NCBI GenBank assembly: GCA_034670405.1
Contig: JAXDDX010000001.1
Location: 12,509,501-12,573,500 of the forward strand
DNA length: 64,000 bases
Origin: Hoplostethus atlanticus
Taxonomy: Eukaryota; Chordata; Actinopteri; Trachichthyiformes; Trachichthyidae
Direction of reading: 5' to 3'
How positions within the stretch are numbered: position 1 is the stretch's first letter; each line of letters begins with the position of its first letter. The translations under genes were made by a program, and so were the position numbers. This document shows, piece by piece, positions 41,546-52,835 of the stretch. The notes beneath the pieces were generated by a model. The model worked only from the letters and a program-made list of their open reading frames with translations. It was not told the origin of the DNA and searched no databases.

Positions 41546-44500
41546 GTAATATTATGTTATTATTTACCTTTTGATCACTAGGATAGATAACCGATCTGCT
41601 TTGACTCATTAGTGTATAACTGTTATAGTTGTGAGTGTACAAATTAATGAAGGTCAGTCATGAAACATGGTGACATGGTGCACCACTATGAAAACAATGA
41701 CCCACACATTTTTCAGCTGGGCAAGTGTGAATGAAAAGAAAGGTACAACAGTCTGTCCTAATTTAAATAAGCTGTTGAAATGTGATTGGTGTTTGATTGA
41801 TGCATTGGTGCTCTCTGCTCGATTGACAGGTAAAGGAGATCAAGGGATGCAAAGTCCAGGTGGGCAGATGGACAGACCTGAAGGCTTCCACAATATGGAA
41901 AGGTGAGGTGGGGGGTCTAAGGTGGTGGTTTTCAAGTCAAGTAGAGTTTGTCATTTCAGCCATACATGTAGCACATACAGCCAAACTAAATGTCGTACCT
42001 CACAGGACCAAGTTGCAAAAAGAATAATAGAACATAAGACATGACATAAAATACAACCAACATAATAAATAAGAAGAAAAATAATGTGCTGAGTATTGGT
42101 GTCAAGTGTAAAGTGACCTGTGCAGGGTGTGTGTGTCTGTGTGCATGTGTGTGTGTCAAATAAGGCATGTCTGTTTTTTGGGTAACAGCAAGGTGTTGAG
42201 CAGTCTGATAGCCTGTGGGAAGAAGCTGTTGCGCATCCTGGTGGTACTGGCCTTAATGCTGCGGTACCTCCTGCCAGACTGTACCTCTCACTCGCGACTC
42301 CCAAACACAGTGATGTGTACTTTTTACCCCTCCTATTGCAAATCAGAGTATTTGGGATGGTGAACTTTTGGAAAAAAATTCTTTCAATGTTTAAAGGTAT
42401 ATTGACACAAGTTCCTGGCTATTTACATCTACAGCAGTGGCGTAACTGCAGTTTTGCTTGCACCAGATATTTGTTGATCAGGAAATATATATGCCACGTT
42501 TTATTCATAGTTCACCTCTCAACACCCACACTTGATTATCAGGGCTGTCTGCAGATTTGCTCTGCACAAAACAGGACTAAGTTTGATTTAGTGATGAGTG
42601 CGGGCCAGTTCTTTTACGTGAGCCAGCTTTAAAAAACGGCTTTGGGTGTGTCGAGGTATGTACCAGGGCACAAATGAAGCTTGTCTGTCTATGCTTTGTC
42701 TGTGTGTATATTTGGTTGGTGAGGTCTGTGATTCACTGGCATGTAATTTGAGTAGAACTATAAGAAAACAATATGGATGATTTTAATCGTTCAGTCCTTA
42801 AATGTGCCTATCTGACATTATTCTCACAAAATGACTAAGCTTTTCATTTTATGAGGTTTAGTGTAGAGAGCAGAAACAGACAAATGTAATGTACGCTAAG
42901 AGTGCTGACCTTTTTAAGGTTGAAGTGGATGTATTTTCAATGACTAAGGATTTTTGTTGTAGTTGACTAAAATCTCACAAAATTTAAAGGTTATTTTTGT
43001 CAGAAGACCAAGACAGACTAAATTTAAAAACGCTGTGAAAATTAATACTGACTTTGATACCAGTTGGTCATTTCTATTTTTGCTTTTCATGTCACTTTAC
43101 TTGATTTAATAATTGGAAGACCAAAGCTGTAACTGATCATTACATCACAGCATTACAGCATCAAAACAATCATCTTGCAACCCTACAAAACCACCCAGAG
43201 GTCCGTTGGGGTTTCTTGACCCCTAGGTTGAGACCAACCAGTCTAAAGATTTACACACTGTGTGAGAAATGGTTCATCATATTGGAAGAAATTCAGCATT
43301 TTGCAGATATCTAGTTCATGGCCTGAATCCTCCCATGAATGCTTTTAATTGTACTGACTTGTCATTTCTTTGTCCTCCTCCCAGCCTGCTCCCCAAGGCA
43401 GTGAAGAGGCGAGTGCATGCCTTGAAGAGGCTACAGGTGCAGTGTGCCAACATAGAGGCCAAGTTCTATGAGGAGATCCATGAACTGGAGAGGAAGTATG
43501 CCGCCCTCTACCAGCCCCTCTTTGACAAGGTACTGTCAATAATGTCATTCCTATAACAGACCCTCTACTCTGTCCTACTCCATTGTACTCTGCTGTACCA
43601 CCATCATTATTACATTATTCAACAAGTAATCTTGCCGTAGACATTTGATAGACTATGCCAGTGGTGAAACTCCTTTTTATTTAATCTAAATAGTGAATGT
43701 AGGATGCCTTTGCTTCCACTTCATTTTGTTTTGCTACATACAAAGTGAACAGAAGGAAGAAATAAAACCTGATTTGTGACTCAATTGTCTTGTTCCCTGC
43801 ACTACAGGGTGGTATGTTCCTCTGGTGCTGACGTGAGGTCAGTGAGGACGCCTTGGTGCTAGATTAAATACTACCTCAACGAGTAGTCAGCTGTTCCTCA
43901 GTCAGTCATGGCTATTTCCAGAGCTAGTGACAAGAACTCAGCCAAGCTTAGTTACATTGAAGTTACTTGCAGCTGTAATCCTGCCACACCTGTCTGTACT
44001 GTGTGTCTTGCTCAGGGTGTTGGTTAGTTGAAAATACTTCATGAACTGAAAGCTTGTTCATATAAAGATGTTTCAAGTTAATATTCACAATTACCGTGCG
44101 TTATTTATTAACTGTTGTTATTAACTGTTTTTATGTTGCAGAGACGAGAAATTGTGACAGGAACAGTGGAACCCACAGATGAGGAGTGTGAGTGGCAGAG
44201 CGACAGAGAGGAAGAGGAGGACTTAGCTGTAAGTAGAGCCCTGTCTGACTGTTGCCCTTTGCACATTGCATTGCAATGCTTTGCATTGCCACTTTTTCAT
44301 TTCACTGCACACCCCGTGTGTGTATGTGACAAAGTTCTTGAATCTCTTTAGAGCCCGAGCTCTTTGCTGTCTTGATAGTAGGCGTGTGCTTGAACTGTCT
44401 TGAACCTTTTTAGGGCAAATTCTTCCAGCACAAATGGAGCAAGGGTTTGCAGAGATTCTCACAATGACAGAGGGTGGAACGAGTGACAGGCCTATGAAAA

Positions 44501-47465
44501 CTAACTGCCAACATGTTTATCCTCGTCAGTAAAACAAAGGAGAAAACAAACGCACACGGAACGACAAGGAGTGGGCGGAGATAGTTAACAACACCCTCTT
44601 TGTGACAGGAACAGGGTTTATGAGAAACAGGGTCACTACCACTAACAATACCACAGGCATGAGATGGAGGCTACCAACCGCCTCGACCATTGTCTCACTT
44701 CAACAGTTTTAAATTGTTTTCAAGCTTGAAGCTACTGTTACGGAAGCAATGAGCTCTGACAATTGCACTGCCCACTGCCTGTAGGAGGAACTGAAGAAAA
44801 AAGCTGCTGTTGAGGATGAGAAGAAGGAGGAAGCCACCCCCGAGGAAGACCCCAAAGGCATCCCAGAGTTCTGGCTCACCATCTTCAAGAGTGTGGATAT
44901 GCTCAGTGACTTGCTACAGGTATGTCTAAAAAGTGTCTTGAGTTTGAGTTGGTGGCTTGCACAACCCCTCTGTCTCACTCCTACTTCATGCACATTTTGC
45001 CACGCTTCTGAACAGTGATGTCTCTGTCCTGACGATACTTATCACCCACCAGGAACACGATGAGCCTATCCTAAAGCACCTGAAAGACATTCAAGTCAAG
45101 TTTTCTGAGCCTGGACAGCCAATGGTCAGTATTAACATGGTGGTACTGTGTCTTGGTACACTGATGTAGCATCAAATTAATAAACTGATTTAGATCTCAA
45201 GCAAAATAGAATAAGATTTAGAACTTGTTATTAACCAGTGAAGATTTTTTTTCTTCTGCCCACAGAGTTTCACACTAGAGTTCCACTTTGAGTCCAATGG
45301 TTTCTTTAACAATGCAGTCCTCACTAAAGTCTACAAGATGAAGTCAGAGCCCGACGCTTCAGAACCGTTCTCATTCGAGGGGCCAGAGATCATTGACTGT
45401 GAAGGGTGAGAGCCACAGTGTGCAGGCTTGTTTGCTGTACAGTGGGTTTAGCCATCTTCATGTTGATTTTTAGTTCATTCTTTGCTAACTCTCTTTCTAT
45501 TCTAATCTATTTCTTGCCTTTCCATCCCACATCTCAACCTGTTCTTGGCACTCCTTCCAACTTTTACTCCCTTTCTGGCCTGGCTTTCTGCCTTCTCTCA
45601 CTCTTCTGTCCACCCCCTCTCTGTCTAGCTGTCAGATAGAGTGGCACAAGGGGAAGGATGTGACAGTGAAAACTATTAAGAAGAAGCAGAAACATAAAGG
45701 CCGTGGCACTGTCCGTACTGTTACTAAACAGGTCCCCAACGACTCCTTCTTCAACTTCTTCAACCCTATCAAAGGTGAGAACACACAAAGTATACAGTAT
45801 ACGTTTTGTACACATAACAATGTAGAGGAACTTTATTATGGATGGCACTTGGACTTCTCTAGAGGTCTGAATTTAACATCCGTTAATAATTCCCTAATGA
45901 CTTTTTTTTCAAACACCATAATACATTTTTAGTCACCTTAATGTTTTGCATTGTTAGCAGTGTTGACCACATGCATTACACACATACTGAAAATGGAATT
46001 TCCTTATGGCTATCAATACAGTACCACATTATCATCCATCATGTTGTTCTGTCACTGGTCAAGGCACTGTGGTGAATCTAACTGCAGGTGGTGCCAGACT
46101 CCTTCCCTTGCTCTGGGATGGTTTGTTGCTCACTGTTACTCAAATGGTAGTGTGGATGTCAGGGAGACAGGCGGCGTCACAGCCACGTGCAGGAGGGACA
46201 GCGAGCTTCTGTCACTCACCGAAGTTGGATGTTGGACCTTAAAGCAGTGCTCACTGGACTGGAGCTTTTACCTCCGCTTCGGTTTTACCTTTATTTTTCG
46301 GAACAAGCGTTTTTTTGTGCCACAAGCTAATGACTGACATTTTGATGAAGGTTTTAGGCAAAGTTGTGAGACCACTGATACAACAGTAGACCGTTGACAG
46401 ACAGACAAAAAGTAGTTTTCATTAGGGCTCAGGCATTAAAATCATTATTATATATAATCATTAATTACTTCTATATTTAAGTCAAGATTGAAAGTCAGGA
46501 TTCTTTTATGTGACTTTTTCTGAGCAGTGTTACAAATGTCATAATTACAAATGTATGCTATTGTTTGTTTTGTAAATAGACACAAAGCCGCTAAACGCGC
46601 TCAATGACTACTTGGCCCTCATCAGAGGTGACATTTTTATTTTGGCTTGGATTACTTTTGTTCAACAGTATAAACAATGGGTGAATAATTGAACCATGTT
46701 CTGAGTAAGTTACTTGAAATGACTAATTCTCCTTCATCAAATGGTCAGTGAATTAGGCAGGATACACCTTTTATTTGATCACTGAATCACCTTTCCTGTA
46801 TAGCCAACCTTCCTGTCAGGCATGCCTGGACAAATTCTGACTTTTAGAAGCTGAGATAACTGATCATTGGTTGAGCAGGTATGTGTCTTTATGGTATGGT
46901 GTACCATTGGTGGATATAAATAGCTCTTTGTCAGGTGGCTATCAGGTGTGTAGCACCGGGGTGGAGTCGTGAATCTGCACCATTCACGCACACATGCATT
47001 CAAAGAAAGCACGTGACAGGATTGCTCTGCAGTCCGTGTGTGTGAATGAGGTGGTTTTTTTTTGGGGGGTATTTTGACATTCTATAGTTGAGTGACAGGA
47101 AAAGGAGTGGGTGGCGAGGGGTAACACGCAGCATACATCACGGGCCGTAAACTGGATTCAAGCTACTGTACATATTATGTATATAGCTTAGTATTTGTGT
47201 TTGACGTGTCAGACAATTCTCAACGAGGAAATTGAGATCTTGGCACCTTTCACTATGGCAAGCTGCCCAAACATGATCGCAACCTTTCCTGTCTTTATCT
47301 GCCATCAGAGGAAGTCAGTTTCTTGTCATCGTTCGGGTCTGCTCTATCACTTATGTGAGAAAGAATTGGAGGAATGTCTCTGTCCAACGGCTAACCTTAA
47401 TTCCTTCATAGCGCTCATAGACTCAGGAATGCTGCCTTGCCAGCTCCCACCATGGAAAAGGCTCG

Positions 47466-47548
<83 letters not shown>

Positions 47549-50500
47549 TCAGTGGTGCTGGGCATTCTGGTCAGGCTAGGTTCGTAGCTTATGTGTAACT
47601 GGTGAAAGTGCAGAACCTCAGTAAATAAAGGTTACTAACATAGTAGTTTCCCATAATACTGGATTCATGGAACCAGAGAAAGGAGACGATGATGTCAGCT
47701 TTAGTCATTGTGTTGCTGGTGAGGGTGGAGGCTAACAGTTGTTTCCTAGGGACCTGTCACTTCCTGGGGATGATGTGACGTCATGCTGTGGTGTCATGAA
47801 GAAGTATAGTTGTTGCCTTAATGGGCTTCAAGAAGTTGGTTTACTATAACTGGTCACTGTGTAATGTTGAGATGAAAATAAATGCTCAAAATTAAATGTA
47901 GTCACGTTTGAAGCCTGTAATGGACACCAATGATATTTTAACTAGAATCCTACTCATCTTCGGACTAGCAGACTAGTACGCAAGGATATTTAATTATGGT
48001 TGGTTGATTAAATACAAGATTTATCAAACATTTGCCTTCTTTTGGTTTCCACTTCAAGCCATCCCAATAAACATGTGTTGGGGGTCTAAAATAATATGCT
48101 GTCCCTTCTCTTACAGTTTCACCAGATGGAGAGATGGTGAGTAATCTGTAGTTGAGCTGTCATAAAATGATCACACTTTTATCACACCTTTCACCATCAA
48201 ACCTGTTGATCTGTTGATGTGTTGCAACATACTGACTCTGATTCTGCCTTTCCCTCGCAGGACGAGGACTCTGAGTTCACCCTAGCCACAGACTTTGAGA
48301 TTGGTCATTTCTTCCGTGAGAGAATAGTTCCCAGAGCAGTGCTCTACTTCACTGGGGAGGCCCTGGAGGATGATGAGAGTGTGAGTATTTGTCTCTTGAC
48401 ACACAGAAACAAAAAAGCTCCCACATAGAAACCACAGAATAGAATGTGGCTTGCAGACTGGAAAACAAATTGGAGCATGCCTGTTGTAAGCTAAACGCGT
48501 TCTCTGATGTACCAAAGTTCAGTGTTTTTTCACTCTCCATTTTGTTGTTGCTTTTAATGCAGTTTGAAGAGGAGGAGCTTGAAGAGGGAGATGAAGAGGT
48601 TAGTAGGGTGTTTGTGTTTTGATTGACTGATTGCATCTTTAGACAAGGGTGCAATGGTTCTTTTGAATATCTTGCTGTCTGTTTGTTTCAGGAGCAAGAT
48701 GAGGAGGGTGACGATGACGACGATGAGGGAGATTATGATCCCAAGGTCAGTATCCATGCTGCGCTTTTTCCTCCTCTTGATATTCTGATTTGGCACAAGC
48801 TCCTCGGATGTTTGTGTGTTTGTTGTAGTACTAACGCTTCAGGGTTCGACTCCCACCAGGGCTACACATGCTGAAAATCTATACACTGTATTGTAAGGTG
48901 CTTTGGATAAAAGCGTCCACTAAATGTTATGGTGACATATGGCTGGATCACAATAACAAAAGCTTTGTCTGTGGTAGACCATGTCACGTTCTCTACGTCT
49001 CTTTTGACAGTATTCACTGCCATTTTTAGGACACTCAGTAAGGTCAGATTCACACAAGCTCTCTTTTTGGTCTTCCCTTTTCCCCACCACTAACTGGGAT
49101 TCTGAAAATGCTAAATTGCCTGCTGTTTCTAAATTCATCATAAAACGGCACATGTGATCTTTTCTTCTTTTTTTTTAAGCTGTGACCAGCAGCTCAGTCC
49201 ATCCTTAAAACGTCCTGATCATCTATTTCTATTGATTCCAAAGTCACATTGACATGACTGATGGCTTGTTCGAGTCGTACTGGTTGGTGATGAAATCTGA
49301 GCCTCTCCCCCTTTCCTGATTGGCTGTTTTTTGATCATCTATATCTATTAATTCTGAAACCATGCTGAAATGTGTGATGGCTCTTTGGACTTAAGCTGGG
49401 GGTAACTATAGTCTGCATCATTTTTTAAATCATGCTGCTTTTCACATTTATTTATCTTTATTGAGTCCATGCTTGCCTAAATTTCTCAGATTTTGTTTTT
49501 GTAAAAAAAAAAAGACAATATCAAACGTATAATAATTTACAAGGGCTTTAAACTGAATGTTTCATAAAACTTGCAATGATAGAAGACCTATAAGTGCTAT
49601 TTGCCAATACACAGGACATGATGCTATTATAGGTTTATAATATAAGTTTGCATTATAGGTTCTTGTTTCTTACTTCACTGATAGAAGATTGTAACAGCAA
49701 TGCAGGGGAGGTGTAGCTGGTTTCATAGAGCCAAATAGGTCACTGCTTACCACAAATTACATGTTGTTTTTTTAAGTGTTTTCACATTTCCAGCAGTCAC
49801 TTTCTCGACTATTGACTATGTACCCTTGTATAGTGACAGTCAGTGAACAGCCATTTATTGTGGTGCCAATTGCGTTGATATGACTGTGCCCATATTTCTG
49901 TCAACTATTCAAGCTGGATGGTGGATAACTATATAGCATACTCTATAATTAATAGTGTTGGGAGTGACCGAGAATGCCACATTGTGTTTGACTGTTTCTT
50001 TCCTAGTAGTTCATTGTTTTGCACTTTTCCCCACATGTGGTGCCTGCTGTCGGCGCTGCAGTTATTAGTTGTGGTTCAGGGCTGGTGCTTGTTCACCAAG
50101 CTGAGGAATGTTTCACCACGTTCAGATAGAAATGTGACTATTAGAACAACTTGTGTTAGGTCTGTATGTGACATTTCTATCAGAATAAGCCAATGATTTG
50201 AATTTGACAATTAAACTTATGCCTATTGTTGTTGTCTCTCCCTCCCCCTGGATTCCCTTCCATTACAGGCATAATCAATCATTCTCACCCCATGCATTTC
50301 TAGGTAAGGGAGAAATAAGGATGGCCTCCCGCCTGCATTATATACTCTGTTGTCCATTGGCTTTGGCTCATTATTCTCTATAGCTATCTCTTCCTCTTTC
50401 ACTTCTGTAACTCCATCCTTGATTCTCCCAGTAGTCCCAGGTGTTTAGGTCCCTCAACTGACATCTTGGTCAGATAAGTCTCTTATTCTCCCTCACCATC

Positions 50501-50829
50501 CACACCTTTACCTTCTTTGTTCATTCCATCTACTCGTTTTTCCCACCCATAGTCCCAGGTGTCTAACATTGTTCCCTCTATTGTACAACCCCAGTCAAAA
50601 AAATGTCCTCGACTTTCCTTGACTCACACTTTGGTGTCTGCTTTGTTAGTTTCTACCGTTTTCTAGTTAGTGCCCTATGGCTTGGTTAGCTGTCTGTCTT
50701 CTTCAGCCTCATCCATTTCTTTTTTTATATATTTTTTTTTATTATCTGCCCCCTCCCTCCTCATCCCTTTTCTCTCTCTGCTCCCTACAGAAAGCAGAAC
50801 CCCAGCCTGCCGAATGCAAACAGCAGTAA
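41530..50829 (+). CDS. nap1l4: Nucleosome assembly protein 1-like 4, 13 coding exons
   Basis: Histone chaperone that binds H2A-H2B (and H3-H4) and shuttles between cytoplasm and nucleus. Coding exons: 41530-41545 (exon from 41508), 41830-41902, 43385-43529, 44142-44228, 44785-44919, 45053-45124, 45266-45405, 45629-45774, 48117-48136, 48261-48380, 48563-48598, 48692-48745, 50791-50829. All junctions are in phase, giving 360 residues. Visible: NAP core (KAVKRRVHALKRLQ, EAKFYEE, YAALYQPLFDKRR), KGIPEFW, FHFE, the basic hairpin TIKKKQKHKGRG used as NLS in the family, SFFNFFNP, DFEIGHFFRERIVPRAV, an acidic C-terminus and the end CKQQ, a CaaX-type motif shared with NAP1L1. The core matches NAP1L4 better than NAP1L1, and phlda2 lies downstream as in mammals. 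Odd: the N-terminus lacks the LAALQERL helix segment expected before the core. Confidence 0.95.
41830..41902 (+). CDS. nap1l4: nap1l4 exon 3 (residues 6-29)
   Basis: Encodes GKGDQGMQSPGGQMDRPEG and FHNME. Phase 1 in, phase 2 out, donor GTGAGG. This low-complexity leader differs from mammalian NAP1L4. Confidence 0.85.
41935..42310 (+). repeat. LINE 3'-end-like repeat in nap1l4 intron 3
   Basis: Contains GTTGAGCAGTCTGATAGCCT, then GTGGGAAGAAGCTGTTGCG and CTCCTGCCAGACTGTACC, words typical of a fish LINE 3' region, with a TG run inside. Confidence 0.55.
43385..43529 (+). CDS. nap1l4: nap1l4 exon 4 (residues 30-78)
   Basis: Acceptor CCTCCTCCCAG. Encodes the long dimerisation helix: LLPKAVKRRVHALKRL, QCANIEAKFYEEIHELERKY and AALYQPLFDK. 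Donor GTACTG. Confidence 0.96.
44142..44228 (+). CDS. nap1l4: nap1l4 exon 5 (residues 79-107)
   Basis: Encodes RREIVTGTVEPTDEECEW, then an acidic run through EEEEDLA. Phase 0 on both sides. Confidence 0.95.
44785..44919 (+). CDS. nap1l4: nap1l4 exon 6 (residues 108-152)
   Basis: Encodes EELKKKAAVEDEKKEEA, then DPKGIPEFWLTIFKSVD and MLSDLLQ. Acceptor CTGTAG, donor GTATGT. Confidence 0.95.
45053..45124 (+). CDS. nap1l4: nap1l4 exon 7 (residues 153-176)
   Basis: Encodes EHDEPILKHLKDIQVKFSE and PGQPM. The donor is the weaker GTCAGT. Confidence 0.95.
45266..45405 (+). CDS. nap1l4: nap1l4 exon 8 (residues 177-222)
   Basis: Encodes SFTLEFHFESNGFFNNAVL, then KMKSEPDASEPFSFEGPEI. Acceptor CCCACAG, donor GTGAGA. 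Confidence 0.96.
45629..45774 (+). CDS. nap1l4: nap1l4 exon 9 (residues 223-271, NLS hairpin)
   Basis: Encodes GCQIEWHKGKDVTVK, TIKKKQKHKGRGTVRT and QVPNDSFFNFFNPIK. Acceptor CTGTCTAG, donor GTGAGA, phase 1. Confidence 0.96.
46580..46627 (+). CDS. nap1l4: Possible alternative 48-nt nap1l4 exon
   Basis: Lies between exons 9 and 10, with a T-rich acceptor (GTTTTGTAAATAG) and donor GTGACA. It is 48 nt, has no stop, and enters and leaves in phase 1, so it would add 16 residues (DTKPLNALNDYLALIR) without a frame change. The constitutive chain is complete without it. Hypothetical. Confidence 0.3.
47472..47546. repeat. (GT)n microsatellite, about 37 units, nap1l4 intron 9
   Basis: The longest dinucleotide run in the window. 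Confidence 0.95.
48117..48136 (+). CDS. nap1l4: nap1l4 exon 10, a 20-nt microexon (residues 272-278)
   Basis: Encodes V(split)SPDGEM. Acceptor CTTCTCTTACAG is strong and donor GTGAGT is consensus. It is needed to move from phase 1 (exon 9) to phase 0 (exon 11), which supports it. Confidence 0.85.
48261..48380 (+). CDS. nap1l4: nap1l4 exon 11 (residues 279-318)
   Basis: Encodes DEDSEFTLATDFEIGHFF and RERIVPRAVLYFTGEAL, the highly conserved end of the NAP core. Donor GTGAGT, phase 0. Confidence 0.97.
48563..48598 (+). CDS. nap1l4: nap1l4 exon 12 (residues 319-330, acidic)
   Basis: A 36-nt exon encoding FEEEELEEGDEE, phase 0 on both sides, donor GTTAGT. Being symmetric, it could be skipped in frame. 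Confidence 0.88.
48692..48745 (+). CDS. nap1l4: nap1l4 exon 13 (residues 331-348, acidic)
   Basis: A 54-nt exon encoding EQDEEGDDDDDEGDYDPK, phase 0 on both sides, donor GTCAGT. Histone-binding acidic tail. Confidence 0.9.
48826..48935 (+). repeat. SINE relic in nap1l4 intron 13
   Basis: A tRNA-type B box (GGTTCGACTCC, 48843-48853) is followed by the conserved fish SINE tail GCTTTGGATAAAAGCGTCCA. The 5' A-box half is weak or absent. Confidence 0.65.
49212..49383. repeat. Two diverged direct repeats, 116 bp apart, nap1l4 intron 13
   Basis: The blocks starting TGATCATCTAT at 49216 and 49332 are alike over about 51 bases without gaps (roughly three quarters identical), both ending in TGATGGCT. 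Confidence 0.75.
50791..50829 (+). CDS. nap1l4: nap1l4 exon 14, coding end with CKQQ
   Basis: Acceptor TCTGCTCCCTACAG. Encodes KAEPQPAECKQQ then TAA. The PAECKQQ ending matches the prenylation-type tail of NAP1L1 and long NAP1L4 isoforms. Confidence 0.93.
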   Translation, partial: KAEPQPAECKQQ

Positions 50830-52605
50830 CCGTGGTCATCAGGGGAGATCGGTGGAGACCTGCTGTCTGTCAAATCAGTCTTCAGCCAATCAGCAAGTCC
50901 ACCTACACTTGCAGGCTCCGCCCTTTATGAACTCTCATACAAACGCAATAGAACGCAACCAAACGTGTTTTTACAATGTGCATGACCTCTTTTCTTTTGA
51001 CTTGCGCCCCCCACCCCATTTATTTGGCTTCATTCATCCTCAAAGCAGAAGTGACTTGAATAGTTGAATACCATGTCAACACTGAAAGTCTCTACTTCTT
51101 GGGTAAGGTGGAGTAGGTGACTGCTGCCAAGAACCTCAGAATATCATGAAATGGAAAGGAATGGATCCCAACTTTAGTTTTCATGGAAATCAGTTACTCA
51201 GGGTTTTTTAATGCCAACAAGATAAGTGTTAGTTTACCAAGAAACTGCTGAACAAGTCTGACTTAATCTTTCACTGGGGTTGCTGAAATGGGTTTTTTTC
51301 TTTGTTATGGTGTTTTTTTTTGTTTTTTTTAAAAGACAGTGTATCATTCTGAATTTGATTTACTTTTTTAATGTTCATTGTCTTGTCATTGGACTATTTA
51401 TTCTGGTTACATGCAGCTGTATGAAGTGGTGCATTATGGGAACACATCAGGCCCAGCCGCAATTACAGGCTCATTGTCATTGGTTTCAGTGTCATTTGGG
51501 GATTGCATTGCCAATCAACAAAATGTGTATACTGCCAAATTGTGCTTTTTATTATCTCAATTTGTTTCACCAATTGAATTTCTTTCCACATTGCTGTTGC
51601 TTAACTGTGCCCAGGTGTATTGGGCTTAACAAGCATTTAAAACGTAACCAAGTACTTAAATGGACACATTTACACCAATTAAGGTCACGAGATTGATGTG
51701 CAGAGGTGCCTATATGGTTGAATCTCAGAACGGAGTTTTCTCTCTTTGCCCTTTCACTTATGAAATGCTCTTTCAACTTTTGTTAACAAGGAGACGAAAT
51801 GAATGGGTATGTGTAATCAAGACTTCCTCTGTGTACCGTTAATACAAACTGTTCAAATTGACACTTCTCACCCTGTTCCAGTTCCCCTAGGTCAAGTCTC
51901 ACTGGCTCTGGTGGACATTTCGCGGACAAGTATACTCAGTCAGTGTGACTGACCCTCAACGTATGGTAGTGGTTTAGAGGTCACTTCTGATATGTATTTA
52001 GTGCTTAACATGTGTTAGTGAGTCAGTGAAGGGACAGGTGCAGGATGTTTGGATCGAACATAATGTGGAGGAGTTGAGACTTTTTATAGAACCTTCATAA
52101 TTTGTTCCGTTAACAAGAAACCAAAATGACAAAAAACACGTCTCGCTTATTAAACGTTCTGCCATTTCTCTTGTTAACACACAATATAATGTAATTCAGC
52201 ATTTAAACTTTTTATGAGAATATTATATTAAGAGTTCTCTGTTATTGTCTAATGATTCAATAGAATGTCTCTGGAAAACATTGTAAGAGGTTGCCACTGT
52301 ATTTTATACTGCACTTGGTTTTTGGTTGGTACTGTGGACACCTTTTCCTGGTAACAGTGGTCACTGATAGCAGTGACCGTGTGATAATACCCACCCCTAC
52401 TCTTTTAAACAAAAAAGCGATTGTAGATCTTGTTGGACAGATCTCTAAAAGCCACGGTGATTTCTTCGAGTGATCTCCCCCATTGGACCGTGTGCTAGCA
52501 ATGGCCTTATCTGGTTCTTATTCACAATTTGTTACTTGCGCAATATTTCTTTTCAATTTGTACAGAATTAGTTAAGATATTCTATTAAAGTTGTGCGACA
52601 TAAAG
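50830..52605 (+). other. nap1l4: nap1l4 3'UTR
   Basis: About 1.8 kb of AT-rich sequence without coding potential after the nap1l4 stop, running to an ATTAAA signal and a GU-rich element. Confidence 0.6.
52582..52587 (+). terminator. nap1l4 polyadenylation signal
   Basis: ATTAAA, followed about 25-45 bases later by GTTGCGTCGTGTGTGTTTGTG, a typical GU-rich downstream element. A SINE relic starts just beyond. Confidence 0.6.
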
Positions 52606-52629
52606 TTGCGTCGTGTGTGTTTGTGTCTG

Positions 52630-52835
52630 TTCATGGGGGTAACAGTAGCCTATAGGTTGGAGAAGTGACCAGACAGTTGCCAGTTTGAGTCCCGACTGGC
52701 TGGAAAAATGTGTGGCGGAAAGTGAATGAGTAACACTCTTCCCTCCCTCAACAACTACTGTCAAAGTGCTGAGTGGCCAACAGTAGACTGTACTGAGGCG
52801 CTCGGGTGAATCTGTGTAACTGAGTATGAAGCAAG
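52630..52835 (+). repeat. tRNA-derived SINE relic downstream of nap1l4
   Basis: An A-box-like TAGCCTATAGGTTGG (52646-52660) and a B-box GTTTGAGTCCC (52683-52693) at tRNA-like spacing, then a decayed body. Confidence 0.6.

Noticed and set aside
48843..48853. tRNA-like B box as a possible tRNA gene
   Set aside because: No complete A box, anticodon stem or acceptor stem; the adjacent tail is SINE-like.
48746..48874. Read-through of nap1l4 exon 13 as an alternative C-terminus
   Set aside because: The extension runs into a SINE relic; the CKQQ exon at 50791 is the conserved end.
52646..52693. A- and B-box pair as a possible tRNA gene
   Set aside because: The sequence does not fold into a standard cloverleaf by eye and continues into a SINE body.
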